This document shows, one piece after another, positions 25,692-34,061 of a stretch of DNA of 40,040 nt. How positions within the stretch are numbered: the first letter of the stretch is position 1; every line of letters starts with the position of its first letter. This stretch comes from an uncultured Gammaproteobacteria bacterium (GTDB lineage Bacteria > Pseudomonadota > Gammaproteobacteria > Pseudomonadales > Azotimanducaceae). The stretch covers positions 1 to 40,040 of the forward strand of contig CAJWCW010000003.1 of assembly GCA_913030615.1 (NCBI GenBank), in the 5' to 3' direction. Under the pieces are notes generated by a model that ran no database searches, was not told where the DNA came from, and worked only from the letters and a program-made list of their open reading frames with translations. The translations under genes and the position numbers were made by a program.

Positions 25692-26696
25692 TCAAAGCTC
25701 GAATCGATCCCCTCGAAAAGGTTCAAACGTCTGGTAGGCTACATCGAGTTCTACTCGCCCTATCGGCGAAATGATACTCGTTGTGATCCCTGCGTTTGCG
25801 TCTTCTCGTATACGCGCTTGGACTTCCGTTGTAGAGCCAATGACTCCAATTTCATCTATGACTTCATTCGAGAATGCCCCGGTGGTTCGTTCGCGATCCC
25901 TAGCAGCCCATCCCTCCCGAATTTCGGCGGCGACGTCTGGATACCCGCACCACTCTAGAAAACGGTTATACACAGGATTTGAGAAATACGGAGCAAAATG
26001 TGATCGGAAGAGCGCGCGTCCTTCTTCTTTATTGTCCGTCACATGGACCATGGCTCGATTAACGATCTCAATGTCGCGCCAATCCTTGCCTGCCCGCTCG
26101 GCTCCAACCTTCACGTGTTCCATCATCTTAGGTAACGCGCTTCTTGGCCAAAGATTGAAGATCACTCCGTCACCATATTCCGCCGCCATCTCGATCATTT
26201 TGGGTCGTAGAGCCGCTATGTAAATGGGTATCGCCGGTGTTGACGGATCCTGTTTGTAGCCACGGCTGTATAGCGTTTGCATGTCGGTGAAGGATGTTTT
26301 TTCTCCGGCGAGAATACTGCGCACCACAACGGCCGTTTCCTTAACCCGCGTTAGCGGTTTTTCAAGATCAATGCCATTGAATGCCTGCATGATGGTCTGG
26401 CTTGACGAGCCCAGTCCGAGCACAAAACGCCCCGGTAGCGCTTGCCCAATGACGTCGGCCATCGCCGCGAGTACCGTGGGCGTGCGCGTATAGACAGGGA
26501 CGATAGCCATTCCGATCCGTAATGTCTGCGTATGTGCGGCAATCGCAGCGGCCATCGCAAGACCGTCTGGGGCACCGGGGTCCGAAAACCACCCATCTCG
26601 ATAGCCATTCGATTCTGCCCACTGAACGAGATCGATCGTGTCTTGCAACGACTGGTTAAGTGGCAACGTCACGGCCACGCGCTTCTCTAGCGACAT
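25692..26696 (-). CDS. LLM-class flavin/F420-dependent oxidoreductase
   Basis: Second luciferase-like oxidoreductase, 334 residues from ATG 26696, starting MSLEKRVAVTLPLNQ. Family features are SNGYRDGWFSDPGAPDG, TLRIGMAIVPVYTRTP, PGRFVLGLGSSSQTIMQ and IPIYIAALRPKMIEMAAEYGDG (the flavin/F420 pocket segment). The open frame runs a further 77 codons upstream without family-like sequence, so I begin at 26696 where GTGGAAG provides a fair ribosome site. It heads the minus operon that continues into thioesterase, phosphatase and the TIGR03617-like enzyme. Divergent from the kinase gene across 192 bases. Confidence 0.89.
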   Translation of the reverse strand: MSLEKRVAVTLPLNQSLQDTIDLVQWAESNGYRDGWFSDPGAPDGLAMAAAIAAHTQTLRIGMAIVPVYTRTPTVLAAMADVIGQALPGRFVLGLGSSSQTIMQAFNGIDLEKPLTRVKETAVVVRSILAGEKTSFTDMQTLYSRGYKQDPSTPAIPIYIAALRPKMIEMAAEYGDGVIFNLWPRSALPKMMEHVKVGAERAGKDWRDIEIVNRAMVHVTDNKEEGRALFRSHFAPYFSNPVYNRFLEWCGYPDVAAEIREGWAARDRERTTGAFSNEVIDEIGVIGSTTEVQARIREDANAGITTSIISPIGRVELDVAYQTFEPFRGDRFEL

Positions 26697-26888
26697 AACT
26701 TCCACCACGGAACTGCTTCGGGCGGCCGAGAGTCTCATTACCTCGACCGAAAGATCAACCCTGCTACTCTGTCCCAACAAAAACCGGAACCCGATGAGCC
26801 AGAATGCCGATATCCATACGGCTTTGGACCTGTACCCTCGCAAGCACCTCGGCTGTACACTTTTGCAATACGGATGAGGGAGGCTCCT

Positions 26889-27944
26889 ATGAGCGAAGTA
26901 GAGCTCACGCCCGTGCGGCCAGCACACGTTTTCGATGAAGCCGCACTAGAGGCCTACATGAGAACCGAGCTTGGTGGTTACCGGCCACCGATGAAGGTTC
27001 AGCAATTCGAAGGTGGGCAGAGTAATCCAACATTCATGCTCGAAACGCCAACGGACCGGTACGTATTGAGAAAACAACCGCCCGGTGAGTTGCTCCCATC
27101 AGCTCACCAGATCGATCGGGAATACCGTGTCATGGACGCTTTGCACGGAACAGGCGTACCGGTCCCAAAAATGCACAGCCTCTGCGAAGACCCAACAATC
27201 ATCGGCACCAAGTTCTACATTATGGAAATGGTTGAGGGCCGTCTGTTCACGAAAACGACGCTACCGGAGTTAACCCCCGCTGACCGGCGCGAGATTTATT
27301 TCGATATGGCCCGCGTACTAGCAGCATTGCATCGCGTGGATCCGGCCGTCGTCGGGCTCGACGACTTCCGCCGCCCAGGAAACTATTTTGCCCGTCAAGT
27401 GAATCGTTGGACTAAGCAGTACCTCGCCTCAGAGACCGAACATATCGACGCGATGAACCACCTGATTGACTGGTTACCCAAGAACATACCGGCCGAGTCG
27501 AGCACCGGAATCGTCCACGGTGATTTCCGACTCGGCAATCTGTTGTTGCATGAAACCCAACCCAAGGTCGTTGCGATACTCGATTGGGAACTCTGGTCAG
27601 TCGGCGACGCGCTCGCCGATCTCGGCTACCTGTGTCAGGAGTACCATTATTTAGTCAGTGAAACGGAAGACATGCTCCCCGGTGCAGATCTCGAAAAACT
27701 CGGAATCCCGACGGAAGAGGAGCTTATCCATACCTACCGCCTTGCGGTGGGACGCGGGCCGATCGATAACTGGATTTTCTATATCGTCTACAACATGTTT
27801 CGATCCGCCGGCATCATTCAAGGCGTCTACAAACGCGGCCTTGACGGCAACGCCAGTTCCGATAAAGCCCTTGAATACGAAGGTGTCGCACGCGTTCGTG
27901 CCGAACGCGCTTGGACGTTGATTACCGAGCTCGGTTTGCGCTAA
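26889..27944 (+). CDS. APH-fold phosphotransferase, ACAD10/11 kinase-domain-like
   Basis: A 351-residue kinase of the aminoglycoside phosphotransferase fold. GGQSNPTFMLE and YVLRKQPPGELLPSAH hold the ATP-binding Lys; VHGDFRLGNLLLH (~210) is the catalytic loop with Asp and Asn; AILDWELWSVGDALADLGYLC (~228) carries the metal-binding Asp. These match the kinase half of mammalian ACAD10/11 and the LvaA kinase of levulinate catabolism, both acting on 4-hydroxyacyl-CoAs, better than antibiotic-resistance enzymes. ATG 26889 follows GGGAGG by five bases. The dehydrogenase at 13913-15169 could be the partner, though about 12 kb away. Confidence 0.88.
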   Translation: MSEVELTPVRPAHVFDEAALEAYMRTELGGYRPPMKVQQFEGGQSNPTFMLETPTDRYVLRKQPPGELLPSAHQIDREYRVMDALHGTGVPVPKMHSLCEDPTIIGTKFYIMEMVEGRLFTKTTLPELTPADRREIYFDMARVLAALHRVDPAVVGLDDFRRPGNYFARQVNRWTKQYLASETEHIDAMNHLIDWLPKNIPAESSTGIVHGDFRLGNLLLHETQPKVVAILDWELWSVGDALADLGYLCQEYHYLVSETEDMLPGADLEKLGIPTEEELIHTYRLAVGRGPIDNWIFYIVYNMFRSAGIIQGVYKRGLDGNASSDKALEYEGVARVRAERAWTLITELGLR

Positions 27945-27957
27945 CGGAGCTTCGTTA
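27942..27957. terminator. Near-palindrome spanning two convergent stop codons
   Basis: TAACGGAGCTTCGTTA reads as TAACG...CGTTA, with only one mismatched pair in eight, and includes both TAA stops of the kinase and the third LLM gene. It could act as a short bidirectional hairpin; no U-tract follows. Confidence 0.3.
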
Positions 27958-28992
27958 CAGCATCGTCTCTGCAATAAGTTGCAGTGCCTCCGGTTGCCCA
28001 CTCCCAATTAGCATCGTCCCCACCTCGCCGCGATCACCCGCTTCTTTCCAACGTTGCAGACGATCGCGTATTCGATCCGCAGGTCCAATGAGATGACAAG
28101 CATCAATGAGCTCCGCGGGAACAGCCGCCATTGCTTCTTCACGTCGGCCCGATAGATAAAGATCTTGGATGCGAACAGCATCCTCCTCAAAACCAAGTTT
28201 CTTCGCGTAATCGTTGTAAAAGTTTTTGTCGCGCGCTCCCATACCGCCTATGTACAACGCCATGTTGCCTCGAATAGGCAGCATGCACTCCTCCACGCTG
28301 TCCCCTATCACAACGGTCACGAACGGTGATATATCGAAATCGGCTAACGACTTGTTCCCAGCCGCTGCAAATCCCTTGCCGATCGGCTCTTCAAAAACGC
28401 TGAACTTGTCAGGATCCATCCAAATGGGAAAGAGACCATCACACACTTCAGCGGCGGCGGTCACACCCCGCGGAGTGATGCTCGCCGCGTACACCGGAAT
28501 ATCCTCTTCGCAATGAAGAATACTCTTCATCGGCTTACCCAAACCAGTCGCGGCGTCACCTCGATACGGCAACTGATATTCCTTACCGTCGTAATTTGCC
28601 GGCCCCTCTCGGGCAAAAATCTGTTTCATGATCTCAACATATTCCTTCAGGCGGGTAACGGGCCGACCATATGGAACGCCATGCCAACCTTCCACAACTT
28701 GGGGCCCAGACGCTCCTAAACCAACGATAAACCGACCCCCCGATAAATCTGCCAACGTCATCGCCGTCATCGCCGCCATCGCAGGCGTCCTAGCAGGCAT
28801 TTGCATAATCGCGGTGCCTACCTTGATCGTTTGTGTTTGCGCCAAGATCCAGGCAGCAGGGGTAACCGCATCGGATCCCCAGGCCTCGGATGTCCAAATA
28901 GATTCGTACCCGAGACTCTCGGCGTGCAACACATTCTCAATTGGAATATTGATCCGCCGGCCTGAAAAACCGGAAATAAGCCCGAGTTTCAT
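27955..28992 (-). CDS. LLM-class flavin/F420-dependent oxidoreductase (Rv3520c-like)
   Basis: Third luciferase-like oxidoreductase, 345 residues. MKLGLISGFSGR, LGYESIWTSEAWGSDAVTP, IKVGTAIMQMPARTPAM and RFIVGLGASGPQVVEGWHG are the classical motifs of the TIGR03559/Rv3520c F420-dependent group; IPVYAASITPRGVTAAAEVCDG forms the cofactor pocket. AGGAG six bases before the ATG at 28992 confirms the start. It has a different subfamily character from the other two LLM genes, so the three are not recent duplicates. It is convergent with the kinase gene, not in the same operon as the other two. Confidence 0.91.
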   Translation of the reverse strand: MKLGLISGFSGRRINIPIENVLHAESLGYESIWTSEAWGSDAVTPAAWILAQTQTIKVGTAIMQMPARTPAMAAMTAMTLADLSGGRFIVGLGASGPQVVEGWHGVPYGRPVTRLKEYVEIMKQIFAREGPANYDGKEYQLPYRGDAATGLGKPMKSILHCEEDIPVYAASITPRGVTAAAEVCDGLFPIWMDPDKFSVFEEPIGKGFAAAGNKSLADFDISPFVTVVIGDSVEECMLPIRGNMALYIGGMGARDKNFYNDYAKKLGFEEDAVRIQDLYLSGRREEAMAAVPAELIDACHLIGPADRIRDRLQRWKEAGDRGEVGTMLIGSGQPEALQLIAETML

Positions 28993-29095
28993 GGTTCGCT
29001 CCTGAGAATACTGTTCAAGAAAAACAACATATCACGAACAACCATCTAGACCGCAACATCGATCCGACCCGAGTCTGTTCGAAATGACGGAAGTC

Positions 29096-29374
29096 TTAAC
29101 CCATGGTCCCGAGTGTATTCTTCCGCTGCTGTGCATTGATGTACTCGACAATATCGGCGGACTCATACAGCCACTCGACGTCGCCTGTATCTCTTTCAAT
29201 GCGCAAACACGGCACCGTGCCTTTACCGCCTCCCCGGATCAAATCGATGTATGCCTCGCGGTCCAACAAAATATCGCGCATGGGGACGCTCACATCGACT
29301 CCATCCAAAAACTGACGGACCCGACGACAATAAGGGCAGGAATCGTACTGATAGAGTATGTACTGCTCCGTCAT
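29096..29374 (-). CDS. Glutaredoxin
   Basis: A 92-residue glutaredoxin-fold redox protein, cytoplasmic, using the dithiol CPYC at residues 13-16. TVPCLRIE gives the cis-Pro (VP) that contacts the active site, and YESADIVEYIN is the usual C-terminal helix. It should reduce disulfides or glutathionylated proteins with glutathione. An in-frame upstream GTG at 29410 would add 12 residues, but MTEQYILYQYDSCPYC is the family-like start. The next gene on the opposite strand begins only 24 bases away, so promoters overlap the coding starts. Confidence 0.88.
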   Translation of the reverse strand: MTEQYILYQYDSCPYCRRVRQFLDGVDVSVPMRDILLDREAYIDLIRGGGKGTVPCLRIERDTGDVEWLYESADIVEYINAQQRKNTLGTMG

Positions 29375-29381
29375 GCGGTGC

Positions 29382-29391
29382 AGTATAGACT
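29382..29391. promoter_or_regulatory. Overlapping divergent -10 elements, possible leaderless starts
   Basis: AGTATAGACT lies in the 23-base gap between divergent starts. On minus it reads TATACT seven bases before the glutaredoxin ATG; on plus TATAGA or TAGACT stands 6-8 bases before the DsbA-like ATG. Neither start has a Shine-Dalgarno sequence. Confidence 0.4.
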
Positions 29392-29397
29392 GCGCGT

Positions 29398-30078
29398 ATG
29401 GCACGATCACAGGTAACTCGAGTTAACCGTCTCCGAACGGCAATCATCGCCGTCGGTGCAGTAGTAATCGTTGCGTTGGTTTTCGTCGGAATACTATACA
29501 GCTCGGGCCGATTAGGGGCTGGTGGTTCAGGCGCGGAAAACAGATATCGAGATCTCGGGCGAAATCCTCACGCCATGCCGATCGAGATCGTTGAGTACTT
29601 TTCCTACGCCTGCATCCACTGTAGGAACTTCGATCCTGTTATCGAAGACTGGAAGACGACGCTCCCAGCGGGGGTTCAATTTCGACGCGCCCACGTGGGG
29701 TACTCGAGCGAAATTGCGCTTCTCGCACGTTCCCACTATGCGCTTGAGCAGCACGACGCACTCGAACGAAACCATACGCGACTGTTTAGAGCAATACACG
29801 ATCGAGGGAAACGCTTTCAGACTGCTGAATCGATTGCCGACTACGTCGACGGCTTCGGTATCAAACGCGACGTGTTTCTGAGTACGATCAATGGGCGCCG
29901 CATTAGCCAACTTGCCCTCGCGGACGATCAACGGTGGAGGGAATACGGCCTGACGGGTGTCCCGGCATTGGTCGTCGCCGATAACTATGTGATTAACATG
30001 GATCTAGGACGCACACGCGCACTAGAAATAGTCGATGCGTTGGTGAATGAGTTGCTCGCTAAATCCTCAGGTCAATAA
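29398..30078 (+). CDS. Membrane-anchored DsbA-like thioredoxin-fold protein
   Basis: A 226-residue thiol:disulfide oxidoreductase facing the periplasm. Residues ~14-35 (AIIAVGAVVIVALVFVGILY) form one hydrophobic signal anchor after a basic start. The active site is CIHC (72-75) within YFSYACIHCRNFDP, matching DsbA's CPHC, with the second residue changed from Pro to Ile. GVPALVV near residue 193 holds the cis-Pro. Length fits DsbA. It should form or isomerise disulfides in exported proteins. It sits just before PBP1B, 57 bases away, with no clear terminator between, so it may share that operon. Confidence 0.88.
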   Translation: MARSQVTRVNRLRTAIIAVGAVVIVALVFVGILYSSGRLGAGGSGAENRYRDLGRNPHAMPIEIVEYFSYACIHCRNFDPVIEDWKTTLPAGVQFRRAHVGYSSEIALLARSHYALEQHDALERNHTRLFRAIHDRGKRFQTAESIADYVDGFGIKRDVFLSTINGRRISQLALADDQRWREYGLTGVPALVVADNYVINMDLGRTRALEIVDALVNELLAKSSGQ

Positions 30079-30135
30079 CCCCTTGATCGCAGTGTTGCGG
30101 CGTAGCCGCCAGCGTTCCAAACCACGAACGGCATT

Positions 30136-32394
30136 GTGACAAAAAAACGATGGCGCCGACTTTGGTCGCGCTTGATTCGGTCCATTTTCATCTCAGCATT
30201 AATCGGTTTGGTTGGTGTCGGAGCCTACGTGGTGTATCTGGACGGCACCATTACTCGGACATTCGAAGGACGCCGATGGACGGTTCCCGCACGGGTCTTC
30301 GCGCAGCCGCTCGAATTCTACGAAGGCATGGGCCTTTCTCAAGAGGCATTTCTCATCGAGCTAGACCGACTTGGATACAGCCCGCACAGGTCCGGCGAGT
30401 ATCCAGGGACCTACCACATCGGCCCAAGATCCGTCGTTGTCACGCTGCGACCCTTCCGGTTCCCAGACGGTCACCGTGCCGCACAGACAGTATCTGTTCG
30501 ATTCCGCGGTGACCGCCTCTCGCGTTTATTATCCGCAGGGCCAACTGGTCCCGTCAGACTAGAGCCAGCCGTCATCGGAAGTTTTTTTCCTAGTCACGGC
30601 GAAGACCGTCTAATTGTCGAACCAGAGAACACGCCGCATTTATTGACCGAAACGTTGATCGCCGTCGAAGACCGAAACTTTCAAAGCCATTGGGGCTTCG
30701 ACATTGGCGGCATTCTACGAGCATTGATGGTCAACGTTGCCGAGGGAAAAGTACGCCAGGGCGGAAGCACGCTAACCCAACAATTGGTGAAATCTTATTT
30801 CCTCGATAACCGCAGAACGTTTATTCGCAAATTTCGTGAGCTCATCATGGCCATCATCCTCGAACGCCAATTCGAAAAAGAAGAACTGCTCAACGCATAC
30901 ATTAACGAAATTTTTTTGGGGCAAAACGGGCACAGAGCAATTCATGGATTTGGGCTTGGAAGCCAGTTCTATTTCGGTCGCCCACTTGAGGAACTCGGCA
31001 CCGAAGAAATCGCACTGTTAGTCGCCATCGTTCGCGGTCCGACCTATTACAACCCATACCGCTATCCCGAACGCGCTCAGGCCCGCCGCGACCGAGTTCT
31101 TAATACCATGCGCGCTTACGACTTGATCGATGATGCCACTGTCCGAGCAGCACTCGCCAATCCGATTCAACTAGCCACGTCGCGAGCCGGCGGACGCTAT
31201 TACCCGGCATTCATGGATCTCGTCCGACGCGAATTGTCCCGAGATTTCGATTCCGACGATCTCGCCGATAACGGCTATCGAATATTCACTACGTTAAAGC
31301 CATATCTCCAAGACGCGGCCCAAACCGCCACGCTTCGGACCCTGGGTAAATTGGAACGTGAGCGAAACTTGCCGACAAAAACGTTAGAAGCGGCCGTGAT
31401 CATTCGTCACAGCCAGACTGGGGACGTCCATGCAGTGGTTGGCGGGCGTACCCGAGGGAGCCAGGGCTTCAATCGGGCTCTCGACGCGCGTCGACAAGTC
31501 GGGTCGCTGTTGAAACCCGTCGTAGCCTTAAGCGCTCTTGAAAGCGGCCATTATCACCTAGCCTCGTCCGTCGATGACGCACCCATTGTGCTGCCAGATT
31601 TCAACAATTGGACGCCGCTCAACTTCGACGGACAATTCCGCGGGCCCGTTCCACTCATACGTGTGTTAAGCGACTCCCTCAACGTCGCGACCGTACGGGT
31701 TGGTATGGACGTTGGCGTCGCGAAAGTGGCGAACCGCATCACAAATCTTACCGGGAAGCCCATCGCGCATCCGTTCCCTTCATTATTTCTCGGCGCGCTG
31801 GATCTCACGCCCTTCGAAGTCTCGGAACTTTACGCTGCCTTCGCCAGTGGCGGATTCCTAACTCCAGGTAGGTCCGTCGTGGTGGTGTTAGACGATAGAG
31901 CCGCCACCCTGTCTCGCTACGCAATTGACGTTAAACAGATATTTAGCCCCGATAATGCAGCCGCGATGACACGCGCATTACAAGTTGCCATGCAACGCGG
32001 TACCGGGCGCTCTTCTCAGTTTCGCTCAACGGGAATCGCCGGTAAAACAGGGTCATCGGACAATTACCGAGATAGTTGGGTGGCTGTATTTGACGCCAAC
32101 CTACTTACCATCGCGTGGATTGGGAAAGACGACAACGGAGCCCATGGTCTCAGCGGGTCGAGGGGGGCGCTTCGTTTATGGGATCTATTGGCGCAGGATC
32201 TCGACATTCAAAGCGCGCTAGTACCAGGGTTAAGCAACGAGTTGGCGTGGACTTGGATCGACTACCAAACTGGAAACGAGACTACCGAACAATGTCCAAA
32301 CGCGGTAAACGTTCCCCTCCCGCGTAGCGTTGACTTACCAAGTAAAATCGAGTGCGCGCGAGGGTCGTCTCGACGCCGTAGTAAAATTCCGTAA
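30136..32394 (+). CDS. mrcB: Penicillin-binding protein 1B (bifunctional transglycosylase/transpeptidase)
   Basis: Class A PBP of 752 residues that polymerises lipid II and crosslinks peptidoglycan. After a basic start and one transmembrane anchor (~15-35) comes a UB2H-like region (~residues 50-150), then the GT51 domain with EDRNFQSHWGFD (catalytic Glu ~178), GGSTLTQQLVKSYFL and RKFRELIMAIILE. The transpeptidase domain has SLLKP (Ser ~457), SDSLN (~512) and KTGSSD (~636). The UB2H segment identifies PBP1B rather than PBP1A. The start is GTG 30136, with no strong ribosome site. Its TAA shares one base with the next ATG (TAATG), coupling it to the LpoP-like lipoprotein. Confidence 0.94.
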   Translation: MTKKRWRRLWSRLIRSIFISALIGLVGVGAYVVYLDGTITRTFEGRRWTVPARVFAQPLEFYEGMGLSQEAFLIELDRLGYSPHRSGEYPGTYHIGPRSVVVTLRPFRFPDGHRAAQTVSVRFRGDRLSRLLSAGPTGPVRLEPAVIGSFFPSHGEDRLIVEPENTPHLLTETLIAVEDRNFQSHWGFDIGGILRALMVNVAEGKVRQGGSTLTQQLVKSYFLDNRRTFIRKFRELIMAIILERQFEKEELLNAYINEIFLGQNGHRAIHGFGLGSQFYFGRPLEELGTEEIALLVAIVRGPTYYNPYRYPERAQARRDRVLNTMRAYDLIDDATVRAALANPIQLATSRAGGRYYPAFMDLVRRELSRDFDSDDLADNGYRIFTTLKPYLQDAAQTATLRTLGKLERERNLPTKTLEAAVIIRHSQTGDVHAVVGGRTRGSQGFNRALDARRQVGSLLKPVVALSALESGHYHLASSVDDAPIVLPDFNNWTPLNFDGQFRGPVPLIRVLSDSLNVATVRVGMDVGVAKVANRITNLTGKPIAHPFPSLFLGALDLTPFEVSELYAAFASGGFLTPGRSVVVVLDDRAATLSRYAIDVKQIFSPDNAAAMTRALQVAMQRGTGRSSQFRSTGIAGKTGSSDNYRDSWVAVFDANLLTIAWIGKDDNGAHGLSGSRGALRLWDLLAQDLDIQSALVPGLSNELAWTWIDYQTGNETTEQCPNAVNVPLPRSVDLPSKIECARGSSRRRSKIP

Positions 32395-32828
32395 TGGCTC
32401 GACTGACGGTTCTTCTTATTTTTTTATTTTCGGCCGGATGCGCCGTTAAAGCGCCAGCGCCCTCGGAAAGCCAGTCCACGGCCAAGCCGAAAAGCGGGGG
32501 ATTATTCGAAACCACCAACACTGTATCGACAAATCTGATCTCGAACGCACGCGACATGATTGCCAAAGACAATGTGGTGGACGCAATTGTTTTGCTTGAG
32601 CGGGCGTTACGCCTGGATCCACAAAACGGCTATACCTGGCTCCTTCTAGCCGAGGCGGAACTCAGTCGCATGGGATTTATTCGGGCGGAACAATTTGCTC
32701 GGAAAGCTGTCCTTTTCCTTTCGAAAATGGACCAAATTCAAGCATGGCGAACGATAGCGAATGCGCTCGATGGGCGCGGGGACAAAAACGCGGCTCGATC
32801 GATCCGCGAATTGCACAACGTCCGTTGA
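32394..32828 (+). CDS. LpoP-like TPR lipoprotein, likely PBP1B activator
   Basis: A 144-residue outer-membrane lipoprotein. The signal peptide LTVLLIFLFSAGC ends in a good lipobox (SAGC), so the Cys at residue 16 becomes lipidated. A Pro/Ser-rich linker follows, then TPR-like helices (DNVVDAIVLLERALRLDP and NGYTWLLLAEAELSRMGFIRAEQFARKAV). In Pseudomonas aeruginosa, LpoP is a TPR lipoprotein encoded next to PBP1b and needed for its activity; the same size, fold and one-base overlap with mrcB here make the match convincing. Direct interaction is inferred. Confidence 0.85.
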   Translation: MARLTVLLIFLFSAGCAVKAPAPSESQSTAKPKSGGLFETTNTVSTNLISNARDMIAKDNVVDAIVLLERALRLDPQNGYTWLLLAEAELSRMGFIRAEQFARKAVLFLSKMDQIQAWRTIANALDGRGDKNAARSIRELHNVR

Positions 32829-32842
32829 CGGCAAATCAACGG
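32822..32842. terminator. Inverted repeat between convergent lpoP-like and M48 genes
   Basis: CCGTTGA (32822-32828) pairs with TCAACGG (32836-32842) across a seven-base loop; the left arm includes the lipoprotein's TGA. No U-run follows on either strand, so the terminator call is weak. Confidence 0.35.
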
Positions 32843-32843
32843 C

Positions 32844-34046
32844 TTAATCAGGGCTTAAATCGACCTCCAGAATTCGCGTCACAAAACTCGCGGAGAAACC
32901 TAGCTTCGTTGCAATATCCTCTAATACCCTTCGTTCGGGCTCCATGGTATGGCCCTCTGCTCGAGCGACAATGCAAAGGTCTTGCAATACCTGCATCGCC
33001 TGAGTAGAGCTTGCGACTTCTTTTACGCGGTCAATCCGATCATCGAGATCCTCCTCCAATGCGCTTACATCGACGGTTTCCTTGAACGCTCCTTTGCCAA
33101 AAAACTTCTCGAAAATCGCAATTTCCGCTTGAGTGATTTCGCCGTCGGCACGCGCGACCGTGAGCGATGCTGCAAAGAGTAAGCGACGCATCGCTTCGGC
33201 TGCCACGGTCTTTGCCTCAAGGTAACTTGGTTCCATAAAGCTCATCAGCTTCTGCACACCCATTTCAAGTTGCGCAATACTTCCCCCGGCGGAATTAACC
33301 AACTCCGACCGATGGAAAAGCTCTAAGGCTTTCACTCGTAGCGGGCTAAATGGATGGGTAGAAAACCAATCCTCGCTAGGCGCTCCCGCGCCTGGGTCGG
33401 CGTCTTCTTCTTGCATCTGATCGACCTGTGACAAGAAGTCGGCAAGTTGGAAACTGATGGTTCGTCCGGATAGACCAGATGCCAATTTGAATAACGCACG
33501 TGCCACACCCTCCTGATCCTCCGCGCAATAAGCCCCGGCACGGTCCGCAGATATTTCTGCGTACCGCGACCAAGCGAATAAGGACAGAGCGAGCCGTGGG
33601 TCAGGTTTCTCTTCGCCCCGAAGTACAAATCCAATCGGTATGTCATGGTGCGCATAAACATGATGCCCAAGTTCATGGCCCATCACGAAAACGATTTCAG
33701 ATCCTTCAAAATCTTCCAACAACGCCGAGGAAAACATAACCAACAGCCGACCCTCCTCGGGTCGAAAGCACATGGCGTTGTGCTGCGGGCTCGGAAATAC
33801 AAACAGCTCCAAAGGTAATGCAACACCCAACTTTTCTATGCACGCATCCGCCATCGATCGCAACGACGGAGCCATCGCTGGGCTCAGGCGGACTGCAGTT
33901 GCAAGGAGCCGTCGTCGAGTCCGAAACGGAGCGTCGCCCTCTAGCCGAGCAATCCGTTCCTTGATCCGAACAATCGTTGGATCCCGGCCAAGAGCATCAA
34001 AGAGATCGAGGTCGTTACTACAACGGATTTTCTCCGCTTCCGTCAT
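32844..34046 (-). CDS. Soluble M48-family metallopeptidase with C-terminal TerB-like domain
   Basis: A 400-residue protein without signal peptide or transmembrane segment. FVMGHELGHHVYAHH (~123) is the HExxH zinc motif and EISADRAGAYCAED (~162) the third ligand and gluzincin Asp typical of M48. Unlike HtpX, Ste24 or BepA it appears cytosolic. From about residue 285 it shows AASLTVARADGEITQAEIAIFEKFFG, a TerB/DUF533-like helical domain with its acidic ADGEI..E pattern, and a second weaker copy (CIVARAEGHTMEPERRVLEDIATKLGF). The start lies 15 bases after the MerR-TPR gene, an operon. Function unknown; the TerB part may bind metal or partners and guide proteolysis. Confidence 0.85.
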   Translation of the reverse strand: MTEAEKIRCSNDLDLFDALGRDPTIVRIKERIARLEGDAPFRTRRRLLATAVRLSPAMAPSLRSMADACIEKLGVALPLELFVFPSPQHNAMCFRPEEGRLLVMFSSALLEDFEGSEIVFVMGHELGHHVYAHHDIPIGFVLRGEEKPDPRLALSLFAWSRYAEISADRAGAYCAEDQEGVARALFKLASGLSGRTISFQLADFLSQVDQMQEEDADPGAGAPSEDWFSTHPFSPLRVKALELFHRSELVNSAGGSIAQLEMGVQKLMSFMEPSYLEAKTVAAEAMRRLLFAASLTVARADGEITQAEIAIFEKFFGKGAFKETVDVSALEEDLDDRIDRVKEVASSTQAMQVLQDLCIVARAEGHTMEPERRVLEDIATKLGFSASFVTRILEVDLSPD

Positions 34047-34061
34047 TCAAATTTGTCGCTG

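Noticed and set aside
26697-26927. 77-residue N-terminal extension of the second LLM gene
   Set aside because: Not family-like, rich in Arg/Cys, and runs into the divergent kinase start; the Met at 26696 fits the barrel start.
30097-30112. GCGGC-GTA-GCCGC hairpin between the DsbA-like and PBP1B genes
   Set aside because: Five-pair stem without U-run; too weak to call a terminator or attenuator.
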